Assembly: GCF_003855495.1 (NCBI RefSeq)
Contig: NZ_CP034087.1
Coordinates: 62,001-126,000, forward strand
Reading direction: 5' to 3'
Origin: Methylocystis rosea
Lineage (GTDB): Bacteria; Pseudomonadota; Alphaproteobacteria; Rhizobiales; Beijerinckiaceae
DNA: 64,000 bases
Of the stretch, positions 35,828 to 42,910 are shown piece by piece (positions within the stretch are counted from its first letter, which is position 1; every line of letters begins with the position of its first letter). Below the pieces are notes generated by a model. It had not been told where the DNA came from, did no database searches, and was given only the letters and a program-made list of their open reading frames with translations. A program made the translations under genes and the position numbers.

Positions 35828-35944
35828 TCGCAATTTCTGGGACTCCGGGGCATTGGAATCTTTGGACTTCGCTGTTGCATAATTTTGGGATCGATTCAGA
35901 ATTTCAGGGACCGGCGTCGAGTTTGATTCGTAATTTGTGGAACC
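35828..35944. repeat. Left-end array of five transposase-binding-like repeats
   Basis: Five related sequences run rightward: GCAATTTCTGGGAC (35830), GGAATCTTTGGACT (35855), GCATAATTTTGGGA (35877), AGAATTTCAGGGAC (35898) and CGTAATTTGTGGAA (35929), spaced 20-30 bp. Their orientation is opposite to that of the right end. Multiple transposase sites at each end are typical of Tn7/Tn402 elements. Confidence 0.7.
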
Positions 35945-35972
35945 AGATTGCTGCGAGACGGCAAGGCTGTCC

Positions 35973-37589
35973 ATGGATATTGGCGACATCGACCCGCAAG
36001 AATGGGCGGCGGCGCAACGGCGCGCGGAGGTTCTCTCCAAGCTGCCCGAGCGGCCTTCGGGCGAGCAAATCCGCGACGCCATGGCGGCGCTCGGGGTCGG
36101 CCGGACGACGCTGTTTCGCTGGTTGAAGCGGTTTCGAGAGAGCGCCCGGACCAGCGCGCTGGCGCCGCGTCGTCGCGGCCCCCAATCCGGGATGCGTCCG
36201 CTGACGCCTGATGTTCTCGCCGTTGTCGAGAAACACTTCCGGGAGTTCTACGCGACGCGGCGGCGTCCTACGTTGACGCGGTTCTGGGCCGAGGTCGCCG
36301 CCGATTGTCGGCGCCAGGGATTCCCCGTTCCGTCCATTCGCCGTCTGCGTCGCTGGCTCGATCGCCAGGACGAGGCCGAACTGCTCCGACGGCGGGAAGG
36401 CAAGGGCAAGTCGGAGCCGATTTTTCTGGCGACGCCGGGATCGTTGGAGGCGAGTGCGCCGCTGGCGATCGTGCAGATGGACCACACCAAGGTTGATGTG
36501 ACCGTCGTGGATCCCATCACCCGGCTTCCCATTGGCCGGCCGACGCTGACGCTGGCGATCGACGTCGCCACACGGATGGCGATGGGCTTCCATCTGTCGC
36601 TCGATCCGCCCTCGCTGACGGCGGTCGCGCTGTGTCTGACCCATGCGGTGATGGACAAGACGCGTTGGCTGGCGGCGCGCGGGATCGCGGCGGAATGGCC
36701 GGCGCGGGGAATACCCCGCGTCATCCATGTCGACAATGGCGCCGAATTCCATGCGCTGGCTTTTGAGCGCGCCTGCGCCGAACACGGCGTGGATCTCGTT
36801 TATCGGCCGCCGGGAACGCCTCGTTTCGGCGGCCACATCGAGCGGCTGATCGGGACGATGATGGGGGCGGTCCATCTCATTCCGGGGTCGCATTTTTCCA
36901 ACATCCGCGCGCGCGGCGATCTCGATCCGGAGCGGCAGGCGGTGATGACCTTGCGCGAGCTCGAGACCTATTTCGCCCTGGAAATCGTCGGGGCCTATCA
37001 CGCGCGGATCCATAAGGCGCTCGGGGCGCCGCCGGCGGCGGTCTGGCGGGCGCGCATCGACGAGGTCGCTGTGCGCATGCCCTGCGACGTCAGGCGGTTC
37101 CTGATCGATTTCCTTCCCGCCGAGCGGCGCGTTTTGCAACGTGACGGCCTGCATCTCCATCACATCCGCTACTGGTCTGACGAGCTGCGCTGGCTCATGG
37201 GGCGGGGCGCGGAAAAGCTCACGGTGAAATACGATCCGCGCGACCTCTCGGTGGTCTTCGTGCGGGTGGGGGAGGGGTATCTCGAAGCGCGCCCGGCCGA
37301 TCGAACGCGCCCTTCCATCGCGCTGTGGGAGCAGCGGGCGGCGTTGCGGGCCTTGCGCGCGGCGGGCCGCCGGGCGGTCGACGAGGAACAGATCTTTTCG
37401 ACGATCCTTGCTCAGCGCGCTTTGGTGGACGAGGCGGTGCGCGCCACCAAGGCAATGCGGCGCGACGCGGCGCGGCGTCCCAGATCGCCGCCGCCGAAGA
37501 CGATTGAGGTCCCGCAGGCCGCCGCGCCGCGCGCGGCGGACCCGCCGCTGGTGCTGCCCTATTTCGAGGTGGAGGAATGGGATGACTGA
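35973..37589 (+). CDS. tniA: TniA/TnsB-like DDE transposase
   Basis: A 538-residue Mu/TnsB-type transposase. N-terminal helix-turn-helix domains (MAALGVGRTTLFRWLKRFRE, PTLTRFWAEVAADC) precede the integrase core: first Asp in LAIVQMDHTKVDV, second in VIHVDNGAEFHALAF, then GTPRFGGHIERLIGTMMGAV with the catalytic Glu. A Mu-type C-terminal beta-barrel follows (LTVKYDPRDLSVVFVR), then a basic tail that would touch the TniB partner. ATG 35973 is preferred over GTG 35937, which lies inside the last left-end repeat. Its stop overlaps the tniB start. Confidence 0.93.
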   Translation: MDIGDIDPQEWAAAQRRAEVLSKLPERPSGEQIRDAMAALGVGRTTLFRWLKRFRESARTSALAPRRRGPQSGMRPLTPDVLAVVEKHFREFYATRRRPTLTRFWAEVAADCRRQGFPVPSIRRLRRWLDRQDEAELLRRREGKGKSEPIFLATPGSLEASAPLAIVQMDHTKVDVTVVDPITRLPIGRPTLTLAIDVATRMAMGFHLSLDPPSLTAVALCLTHAVMDKTRWLAARGIAAEWPARGIPRVIHVDNGAEFHALAFERACAEHGVDLVYRPPGTPRFGGHIERLIGTMMGAVHLIPGSHFSNIRARGDLDPERQAVMTLRELETYFALEIVGAYHARIHKALGAPPAAVWRARIDEVAVRMPCDVRRFLIDFLPAERRVLQRDGLHLHHIRYWSDELRWLMGRGAEKLTVKYDPRDLSVVFVRVGEGYLEARPADRTRPSIALWEQRAALRALRAAGRRAVDEEQIFSTILAQRALVDEAVRATKAMRRDAARRPRSPPPKTIEVPQAAAPRAADPPLVLPYFEVEEWDD

Positions 37590-38460
37590 GGATTTTGAGC
37601 ATTTGTTCGCCACGATCCGTCCAATCGCCGCGCTGAGCTCGGAAGAGCGGTTGCGGCGGATTCGCGCCGACCGCTGGATCAATTACCCGCGGGCGCAGCA
37701 GGCGCTGGCGATGCTCGAGGAGCTGATCTCGTTTCCCCGACGCGCCCGCATGCCCAATCTGCTGATCGTCGGCGAGTCCGGCATGGGCAAGACGATGATC
37801 GTCGAAAAGTTCGCGCGCGATCACCCCGCCTATTTCGACGCCGTCAATGGGCTCAAGCGCATGCCGGTCGTGCTCGTCCAGATGGTCTCGGGGCCGGATG
37901 AAGCGCGGTTTTACAAGCGGCTGCTCGCGGCGATCGGCGCGCCGGAGCCGACCCGGCCGACGCTCGGCGCTTTGGAGAATGTGGCGTTGCGTGTGCTGGA
38001 GCAGGCGCAGCCGGGCATGCTGGTCATCGACGAGGTGCACAGCCTCCACGCGGGCACGGTGCGCGAGCAGGCGCGGTTCCTCAACATGCTGCGGTTTTTG
38101 GGCAACGAGCTGCGCATCCCGCTCGTTTGCGTCGGCACCCAGCAGGCCCGCAATGCGCTCAAGACCGACGAGCAACTCGTGCGCCGCTTCGAGGCCATCG
38201 CGCTCCCGCCCTGGCGGAACGACCAGGATTTCGCGGCGTTGATCGGAAGTTTGCAGCGCACGCTGCCGTTGCGCCGGCAAAGCGAGATCGGCGAGCGGGC
38301 GCTCAAAAGCATCCTTGAGACGACGGGCGGCGTCACCGCTGCGATCTTCTCCTTGATGACGCGGCTTGCCGTCGCCGCCATCGTCAGCGGCGAGGAGCGG
38401 ATCATGGGATCGGATTTCGAGGTCGCCAGGACGACCTCGTTGCTCGGGGAGGCGGTGTGA
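37582..38460 (+). CDS. tniB: TniB-like AAA+ transposition regulator
   Basis: A 292-residue AAA+ ATPase: Walker A LIVGESGMGKTMIVEKF near residues 60-75, Walker B GMLVIDEVHSLHAGT, a sensor region IPLVCVGTQQARNAL, and the arginine-containing QLVRRFEAIALPPW. TniB/TnsC proteins select target DNA and activate the transposase. The ATG overlaps the tniA stop by eight bases, giving tight coupling. Residues before this ATG in the long reading frame belong to another frame of tniA. Confidence 0.93.
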   Translation: MTEDFEHLFATIRPIAALSSEERLRRIRADRWINYPRAQQALAMLEELISFPRRARMPNLLIVGESGMGKTMIVEKFARDHPAYFDAVNGLKRMPVVLVQMVSGPDEARFYKRLLAAIGAPEPTRPTLGALENVALRVLEQAQPGMLVIDEVHSLHAGTVREQARFLNMLRFLGNELRIPLVCVGTQQARNALKTDEQLVRRFEAIALPPWRNDQDFAALIGSLQRTLPLRRQSEIGERALKSILETTGGVTAAIFSLMTRLAVAAIVSGEERIMGSDFEVARTTSLLGEAV

Positions 38461-39497
38461 ACGCGGCGGCGCTCGCCTCGCTCTTGCCTGTCGCGCCGCG
38501 ACCGGCGGCGGAAGAGCGCCTGTCGTCGTGGCTGTCGCGGGTCGCCGGGATATACGGCTTATCGGCGAGCGCGCTGCTCGACCATTTCGGGCTCGCGGGA
38601 GTTTCGCCGCTGACGCTGGAACAGGACCTGTCGGCGGGGCAGGGGGCCTTGATCGCGGCGCGCGCCGGGCTGAGCGCGTCCACGATCGACGCGATGACAT
38701 TCGCGACCCTGGCGCCGCACGCCCGTGTCATGATCGCGCCGAGCGCCAGATATTTTTGCCCGCTTTGCGCTCAAACTCCCGCGATCGGCCGCAAGGATGC
38801 GGCGCTGCCCTGGACCTTTTGGTGTTCCGTGCACGGCGTTCGGCTGCGGGGGCGCGACAAGCGGCCGATGCAGAGCTTTCTGCCCGAAAGCGTTCTCGAA
38901 CGCCTCGATCCGCTGGCGCGCCGCGGCGTCGCCCGCTTGGCGGCCTGGGCCGAGGAGCGCGACGCCGTGGGCGAGATCGACCCGCCGGTTCCGGAGCTGC
39001 TGCGGTTCCTGACCACACCCTACCGTCGCCCGTCGCCGCCATCCCTGGCGGAGCAGCCGCGACTCTCACTGGAGGCGCGCCGCGCCAACCACGCGTTTCT
39101 GACCCGGCCGATCGTCCGCCAGGCCCTGCTTGTCGCCGCGCCGGAATATGATCGCTTCGCGCCCGTGCTCGCCAAGCCAGTTCGCCCGGGGCTCGCCGCG
39201 CTCGCGTGCGGCTCGCTCTTACAGAACTACGCTTTGGCCGTCGGCGTGGCGCGCCTGACCGAAAATCCCGTCGAACACGCGGCGGCGGCGCTGGCGGCGG
39301 CCGACGCCGAGGGGGAGACGAACCTGCGTCGTATTTTGAGGACCTGGCCGTCTGCGACGCGCCGTCGCATCGGCGTCGAGTTACGACGCCTGACCGACGC
39401 GCAGCCGGCTGGAAAGGCTCCGCGACGGCGTCGATTGCAGCGCAGTTCCATAAATTATGCGCGAGTCCCACAAATTTCGGCGCGGCTTGTCCCATGA
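38457..39497 (+). CDS. tniQ: TniQ-family target-selection protein
   Basis: A 346-residue TniQ protein starting at GTG 38457, overlapping the tniB stop by 4 bp. The N-terminal LPVAPRPAAEERLSSWLSRV and AGIYGL are family-typical, followed by a zinc-finger region (RYFCPLCAQTP, then FWCSVHGVRLRG). The last 15 codons run into the first two right-end repeats, so coding sequence and transposon end overlap. TniQ/TnsD proteins direct insertion and in CRISPR-associated transposons recruit effectors. No target specificity can be read here. Confidence 0.9.
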   Translation: MNAAALASLLPVAPRPAAEERLSSWLSRVAGIYGLSASALLDHFGLAGVSPLTLEQDLSAGQGALIAARAGLSASTIDAMTFATLAPHARVMIAPSARYFCPLCAQTPAIGRKDAALPWTFWCSVHGVRLRGRDKRPMQSFLPESVLERLDPLARRGVARLAAWAEERDAVGEIDPPVPELLRFLTTPYRRPSPPSLAEQPRLSLEARRANHAFLTRPIVRQALLVAAPEYDRFAPVLAKPVRPGLAALACGSLLQNYALAVGVARLTENPVEHAAAALAAADAEGETNLRRILRTWPSATRRRIGVELRRLTDAQPAGKAPRRRRLQRSSINYARVPQISARLVP

Positions 39498-39576
39498 ATT
39501 GTGAATCGGCATTGCGAAATTATGCGCGGTCCCGCCGCGCCGAGCGCCCAATCCCACAAATTATGGCTGTCCGACA
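39445..39576. repeat. Right-end array of five transposase-binding-like repeats
   Basis: Repeats GTTCCATAAATTATGC (39445), GTCCCACAAATTTCGG (39465), GTCCCATGAATTGTGA (39489), a degenerate GCGAAATTATGC (39514) and ATCCCACAAATTATGG (39551) lead to the tip GTCCGACA at 39576. Spacing is 20-37 bp and all face outward. Confidence 0.7.
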
Positions 39577-39671
39577 CCGCGCCGTTCGAGCGGAAAAAAT
39601 CCGACGCCTCGGCAGGCTTGCCGGGTCGATTTCAAGGCTGGATCGCCCGGAACTATGGGGCAATCGAATCA

Positions 39672-39698
39672 TGTCCGATAAGCCCACATTATCGGACA
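39672..39698. other. 27-bp dyad, candidate recombination core site
   Basis: TGTCCGATAA and TTATCGGACA are perfect 10-bp inverted arms separated by 7 bp (gcccaca). This geometry is that of a tyrosine-recombinase core site. A related smaller dyad, GTCCGA-ttg-TCGGAC, lies at 35690-35704 on the other side of the Tni transposon. It could also act as a hairpin terminator, but no T-run follows. Confidence 0.5.
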
Positions 39699-39798
39699 CG
39701 CGGGCGAGACGACAAGCCCGGCGGATGCGTCGCGAGTTTTAAGCATAAAGCGCCGCGGCGACTTGCCCGCGCACGCGTTCGCGGCTTACGATTCCGCC

Positions 39799-40974
39799 AT
39801 GCTGCAGAGCGATTCGTCTGCCTGTTTGGAGATCGACACGACGTCAGGCGCGGCCCCGCAACGTCGCGCCAGGCGCCGCCGCGATGCGGCCCCGAACCCG
39901 CCAAAACCCTTAGAAATTCGGCCTTTTCCGCAGTGGGCGAAGGTCGGCGGCGTTCAACACGACGCGGCCAGCGCGCACTTCTTCGCCGGCGTCGCGCTGG
40001 CGCGGCTCGACCAGGTTTTGCGTTCCGGCGCCGATGTTTCGCGCGCCGGAATCGACTCCGCCGATGTTTCGAGCGCCGGCGGAAAAGCCGCCGATGGTTC
40101 GAGCGCCGGCAAAAACTTCGGCGAAGCGGGCGCGGAACCCGTCTTCGTCGGCGCATTGCGCCAGCGCCTCGCCTTGCGCGCCGCCGCCACCTGCGCCGCA
40201 ATGGCGCGCCTACGCGAAGATGAAGTGGCGCTGCGCGACGCCGAGCATCTCGCCGGCTTTGACGCCGCGCCGACGCCGGGCGGACGCCTGCATCGCCTGT
40301 GGCGTCTCTTCGCAACGTGTCCGCGGCGGCCTGACGCACAATATTTTCGCGTCGCCGCCGATTGTCTCGACCTGCCGCACGACATCGATTGCGCCGCGCT
40401 CATGTACGAGAATTTGACGTGTGCAAATCCGCTTACCGCGGCGGCGCGTGTGAGCGCTGAGGCGGCGCAAATCTTGGTCGACGCGCCGCAAATCGACGCG
40501 GAAATTTTCCCCCTATGGCTCGCCGACGTAACGCTGGCGCGCCGCCTCGGTTGGGAAGCGCCAATCCCTCTTTTGGCGACGACGATTTTGCATCCCTCTT
40601 TCCGGGCCACATCGTCTGAGGGCGCAGGAAACATTGTCGCAACGCGGGGTCGTCGACCGCGGCCGAGCGATCCCGATTGGCCTTTGAGCGTCGCGCGCGC
40701 CACGGCACACGCTGCGCAGGACGCTTATGCGCTTGCCGGCGAGCTGTCGCGGCGTACTGACACGCTGCTGAACGTCGCAGCGAAATTGCGCGCCAAAGGA
40801 GCAGGGCGCGTCATTGCGTTGTTGCTTGCCGACGACTGCGTTTCAGCGCCGCGTGCGGCGAAGGCGGCGGGTCTTTCCGACCGCGCGTCGCGCCGCCTCT
40901 TCGACCGACTCGTTGCGCTTGGCGCCGTGCGCGAACTCTCTGGGCGCGCAAATTTTCGACTCTACGGACTGTGA
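39799..40974 (+). CDS. DUF1403-family protein
   Basis: A 391-residue protein with the DUF1403 core: RPFPQWAKVGGVQHDAASAH, FFAGVALARLDQVLR, RLALRAAATCAAMARLREDE, and a C-terminal RRLFDRLVALGAVRELSGR, resembling a winged helix. The gene is usually found next to a plasmid scpB, as here, so it probably stands in for ScpA (kleisin) in a small condensin-like complex; that is inference from context. ATG 39799 is preferred over TTG 39763. Residues near 78-107 are encoded by three 30-bp tandem repeats, an insertion not expected in the family core. The scpB start overlaps its stop. Confidence 0.85.
   Translation: MLQSDSSACLEIDTTSGAAPQRRARRRRDAAPNPPKPLEIRPFPQWAKVGGVQHDAASAHFFAGVALARLDQVLRSGADVSRAGIDSADVSSAGGKAADGSSAGKNFGEAGAEPVFVGALRQRLALRAAATCAAMARLREDEVALRDAEHLAGFDAAPTPGGRLHRLWRLFATCPRRPDAQYFRVAADCLDLPHDIDCAALMYENLTCANPLTAAARVSAEAAQILVDAPQIDAEIFPLWLADVTLARRLGWEAPIPLLATTILHPSFRATSSEGAGNIVATRGRRPRPSDPDWPLSVARATAHAAQDAYALAGELSRRTDTLLNVAAKLRAKGAGRVIALLLADDCVSAPRAAKAAGLSDRASRRLFDRLVALGAVRELSGRANFRLYGL
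40030..40119 (+). repeat. Three 30-bp tandem repeats inside DUF1403 gene
   Basis: Units begin at 40030, 40060 and 40090 with GCCGATGTTTCG (third unit GCCGATGGTTCG) followed by a GCGCCGG segment and a variable end. Each unit is in frame and adds ten residues of the type ADVSSAGGKA. Slippage would change length without a frameshift. Confidence 0.85.
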
Positions 40975-41753
40975 TGAGAGAGATCACCGAACTGCGATCC
41001 ATGAAGACGCGCCGCACTGACGCCACATCGGCGCAAGAAACGCGCGCGCCAACGAAAGGTCGTACGGCGCGGCGCGATCAGGAGTTGCTGTTCGACGCCG
41101 ATCTCGTCGATCTGCCGCAAGCCATGCGCTGGCGAGAATGGATGGGGCGCGTTGAGGCGGCGATCTTTGCGTCACCCGCACCGGTGACGCGTGAGGCGCT
41201 GGCCAAACTGGTTGGGCGCGCCTGCAATTTTGATGATTTGATTTGCGATATTCGCGACGAATTGCGCGCGCGGCCGTATGAACTGGTTCATGTCGCCGGC
41301 GGCTACCAACTGCGCACCAAGGCGCGCTACGCCGACGCCATTCGCGCGCTCAACAACGGCGCCCGCGCCGGCGGTCCGCCGCAATTGACGCCGACCGAAC
41401 TCCTCACCGTAACGGCGATCGCTTATCTGCAACCGGCGACGCGCGCCGAGCTCTCGCGTCTCGCCGGTCGAGAAATCAGCCGTGACGTCATCGGTAGCTT
41501 GAAAAGCCTCGACCTCATTGCCGCTGGACCGCGCGCGCCGCAACCGGGCGCGCCTTACGCCTATGTCACGACGAAGAAATTTCTAGAAGTTTTTGGACTC
41601 GCAAGTTTGCGTGACTTGCCCGACATCGAAAAGCTCGAAGATGCCGGACTACTGCAGTGCTCCGCCAATGAAATTAAGCTGGATGGCATGTTGGACCCTA
41701 GAGATAAGGACGCGATTGAACTCGTGGAGGACATCGACGAAGAGTCGGATTAA
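40974..41753 (+). CDS. scpB: ScpB-like condensin subunit
   Basis: A 259-residue ScpB: after a 35-residue basic leader come two winged helices, MGRVEAAIFASPAPVTREALA with KLVGRACNFDD, and PTELLTVTAIAYLQPATRAEL followed by LSRLAGREISRDVIGSL, and the C-terminal YVTTKKFLEVFGLASLRDLP. ScpB normally joins SMC and ScpA for chromosome compaction. This copy overlaps the DUF1403 gene (TGATG; GTG 40971 is an alternative start) and has no SMC partner in the window, so it may use the chromosomal SMC or act on the plasmid alone. It is intact. Confidence 0.9.
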   Translation: MREITELRSMKTRRTDATSAQETRAPTKGRTARRDQELLFDADLVDLPQAMRWREWMGRVEAAIFASPAPVTREALAKLVGRACNFDDLICDIRDELRARPYELVHVAGGYQLRTKARYADAIRALNNGARAGGPPQLTPTELLTVTAIAYLQPATRAELSRLAGREISRDVIGSLKSLDLIAAGPRAPQPGAPYAYVTTKKFLEVFGLASLRDLPDIEKLEDAGLLQCSANEIKLDGMLDPRDKDAIELVEDIDEESD

Positions 41754-41827
41754 TTCCGAAGTCGCACGAACGCGGCAACGCAGCACTGCGTTTCTCGTAA
41801 GAAGGCGCGTCGACCGGGAGGCTTGCG

Positions 41828-42214
41828 GTGAAATTATTCGCCCTCAATCCAAACAGCTTTTTGCGGCTCACTCGAAGTTTCCGCCCGGGGACAGGAGGCC
41901 GGTAAAACAAAATTTGGCGCCTGGGAGCTTCACTGCGAGACGCCCGCTGGCGAGCGCTCAGAGCAATGCGTTTTGACTCAGATGGTCAGGGCCGAGGACG
42001 CGGCCAACGTCAATCTGCGCGTGATGATCCTGAAGCCTAGGGAATTAAAAGGCGGGGTCCTTCGGATTGTTGCGCCGATGAACGTGTTCTTGCCCAATGG
42101 CGTTAGCCTCAAGATCGATCAAACGGACATCGGCCGCGTGGGCTTTGTTCGATGCGCGCCATCAGGCTGCATCGCTGACGCGCCGATTGAAGACAAGCTT
42201 CTCGATCAGCTAGA
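41828..42214 (+). pseudogene. IalB-family fragment, frameshifted and truncated
   Basis: From about 41900 one frame reads TKFGAWELHCETPAGERSEQ, then CVLTQMVRAEDAANVNLRVM, LRIVAPMNVFLPNGVSLKID, QTDIGRVGFVRCAPSGCIAD and DKLLDQLEQ: the core of invasion-associated locus B proteins, periplasmic proteins of Alphaproteobacteria. The likely start, GTG 41828 after GGGAGG, is in another frame, so a frameshift separates it from the core. The C-terminus is lost at the border of the IS630-like remnant. The gene is inactive. Confidence 0.7.
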
Positions 42215-42910
42215 GCAGGCTCCGAACGATGTGAATCGATTTGGGATTCCCGAATCGGCTAACATCTGATTCATCATTTCCGCCGCGGAAGGGAGGCGGC
42301 GGGCATGGCGCTTTCCAACGATCTTCGCAAACGAGTGGTGGAAGCGGTCGTCTCTGGAGGGTTGTCGCGCAATGCGGCGGCGCAGCGTTTCGAAGTCGGC
42401 ATCGCCAGCGCCGTGCGCTGGGTCAAGCAATTCGAGACGACGGGAGCAATGTCGCCGAAGGCTACTGGAGGCGATCGTCGCTCCGGCCGTATCGAAGCCC
42501 ATCACGACTACCTCATGGGACTGATCCGGCGCACGCCGGACATTACGCTGCTCGAGATCCAGGAGCGCCTGATCAAGAACTGCGGTGAGCATTTTTCGAG
42601 CTCGGTGCTGTGGCGCTTTTTTGACCGTCACGGCGTCACGTTCAAAAAAAGACCGCGCACGCCACGGAGCAGCGGCGCCCGGACGTGATGAAGCGCCGCA
42701 TCGAATGGTTCGATGAACAGCCAGATCTCGATCCCGACAATCTCATCTTCATCGACGAAACGGGCGCCTCGACCAATTTGGCGCGCAAAGGCGGGCGTTG
42801 CCGGCGCGGACAACGGCTACGCGTCGGCGTGCCGCACGGCCATTACAAGACGGTCACGCTGGTCGCCGGCATCCGCCGTGACGGGCTCGTCGCAGCGAAG
42901 GCCTATGATC
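42215..42910 (+). mobile_element. IS630-family remnant, right end missing
   Basis: The left border is placed where the ialB-like sequence stops, near 42215. The element carries the first two thirds of a transposase and ends abruptly at the left inverted repeat of the Tn3 element. No right end is found beyond the Tn3 element, so the exact border and the target TA duplication cannot be fixed. Confidence 0.65.
42305..42910 (+). pseudogene. IS630-family transposase, frameshifted and 3'-truncated
   Basis: Frame 1 from ATG 42305 gives the helix-turn-helix half (SNDLRKRVVEAVVSGGLSRN, then AAAQRFEVGIASAVRWVKQF). At a run of seven A residues (42644-42650) the frame must shift by -1 to continue with KTAHATEQRRPDVMKRRIEW and the first catalytic block NLIFIDETGASTNLARK. 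Many IS630 elements use such a frameshift. The protein then meets the Tn3 end after VAAKAYD and lacks the last catalytic acid, so it is dead. Confidence 0.8.

Larger units (their letters stand above)
35818..39576 (+). mobile_element. Compact TniA-TniB-TniQ transposon (Tn402/Tn7-like)
   Basis: The proposed tips are TGTCGGATTG (35818) and, reversed at 39576, TGTCGGACAG. Inside them both ends continue with AATTT-TGGGA blocks in register, giving an imperfect 26-bp terminal repeat. The 3759-bp element contains only the transposase, the AAA+ regulator and the target-site protein, with no resolvase, effector or resistance cargo. The 5-bp flanks, ctcgg and ccgcg, do not match, so the duplication was lost or a tip is misplaced. 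Confidence 0.7.

Noticed and set aside
35904..37682. 592-residue minus-strand frame opposite tniA
   Set aside because: Shadow frame of the GC-rich transposase gene, extremely Arg-rich.
37219..38700. 493-residue minus-strand frame opposite tniB
   Set aside because: Shadow frame, Arg/Pro-rich low-complexity, no domain.
39572..39750. CRISPR-associated transposon (guide array or Cas12k/Cascade) linked to TniQ
   Set aside because: No repeat-spacer array and no Cas protein occurs inside or next to the element.
40030..40119. Tandem repeats as a CRISPR array
   Set aside because: Units are contiguous without spacers and lie inside a coding gene; no cas genes are present in the window.
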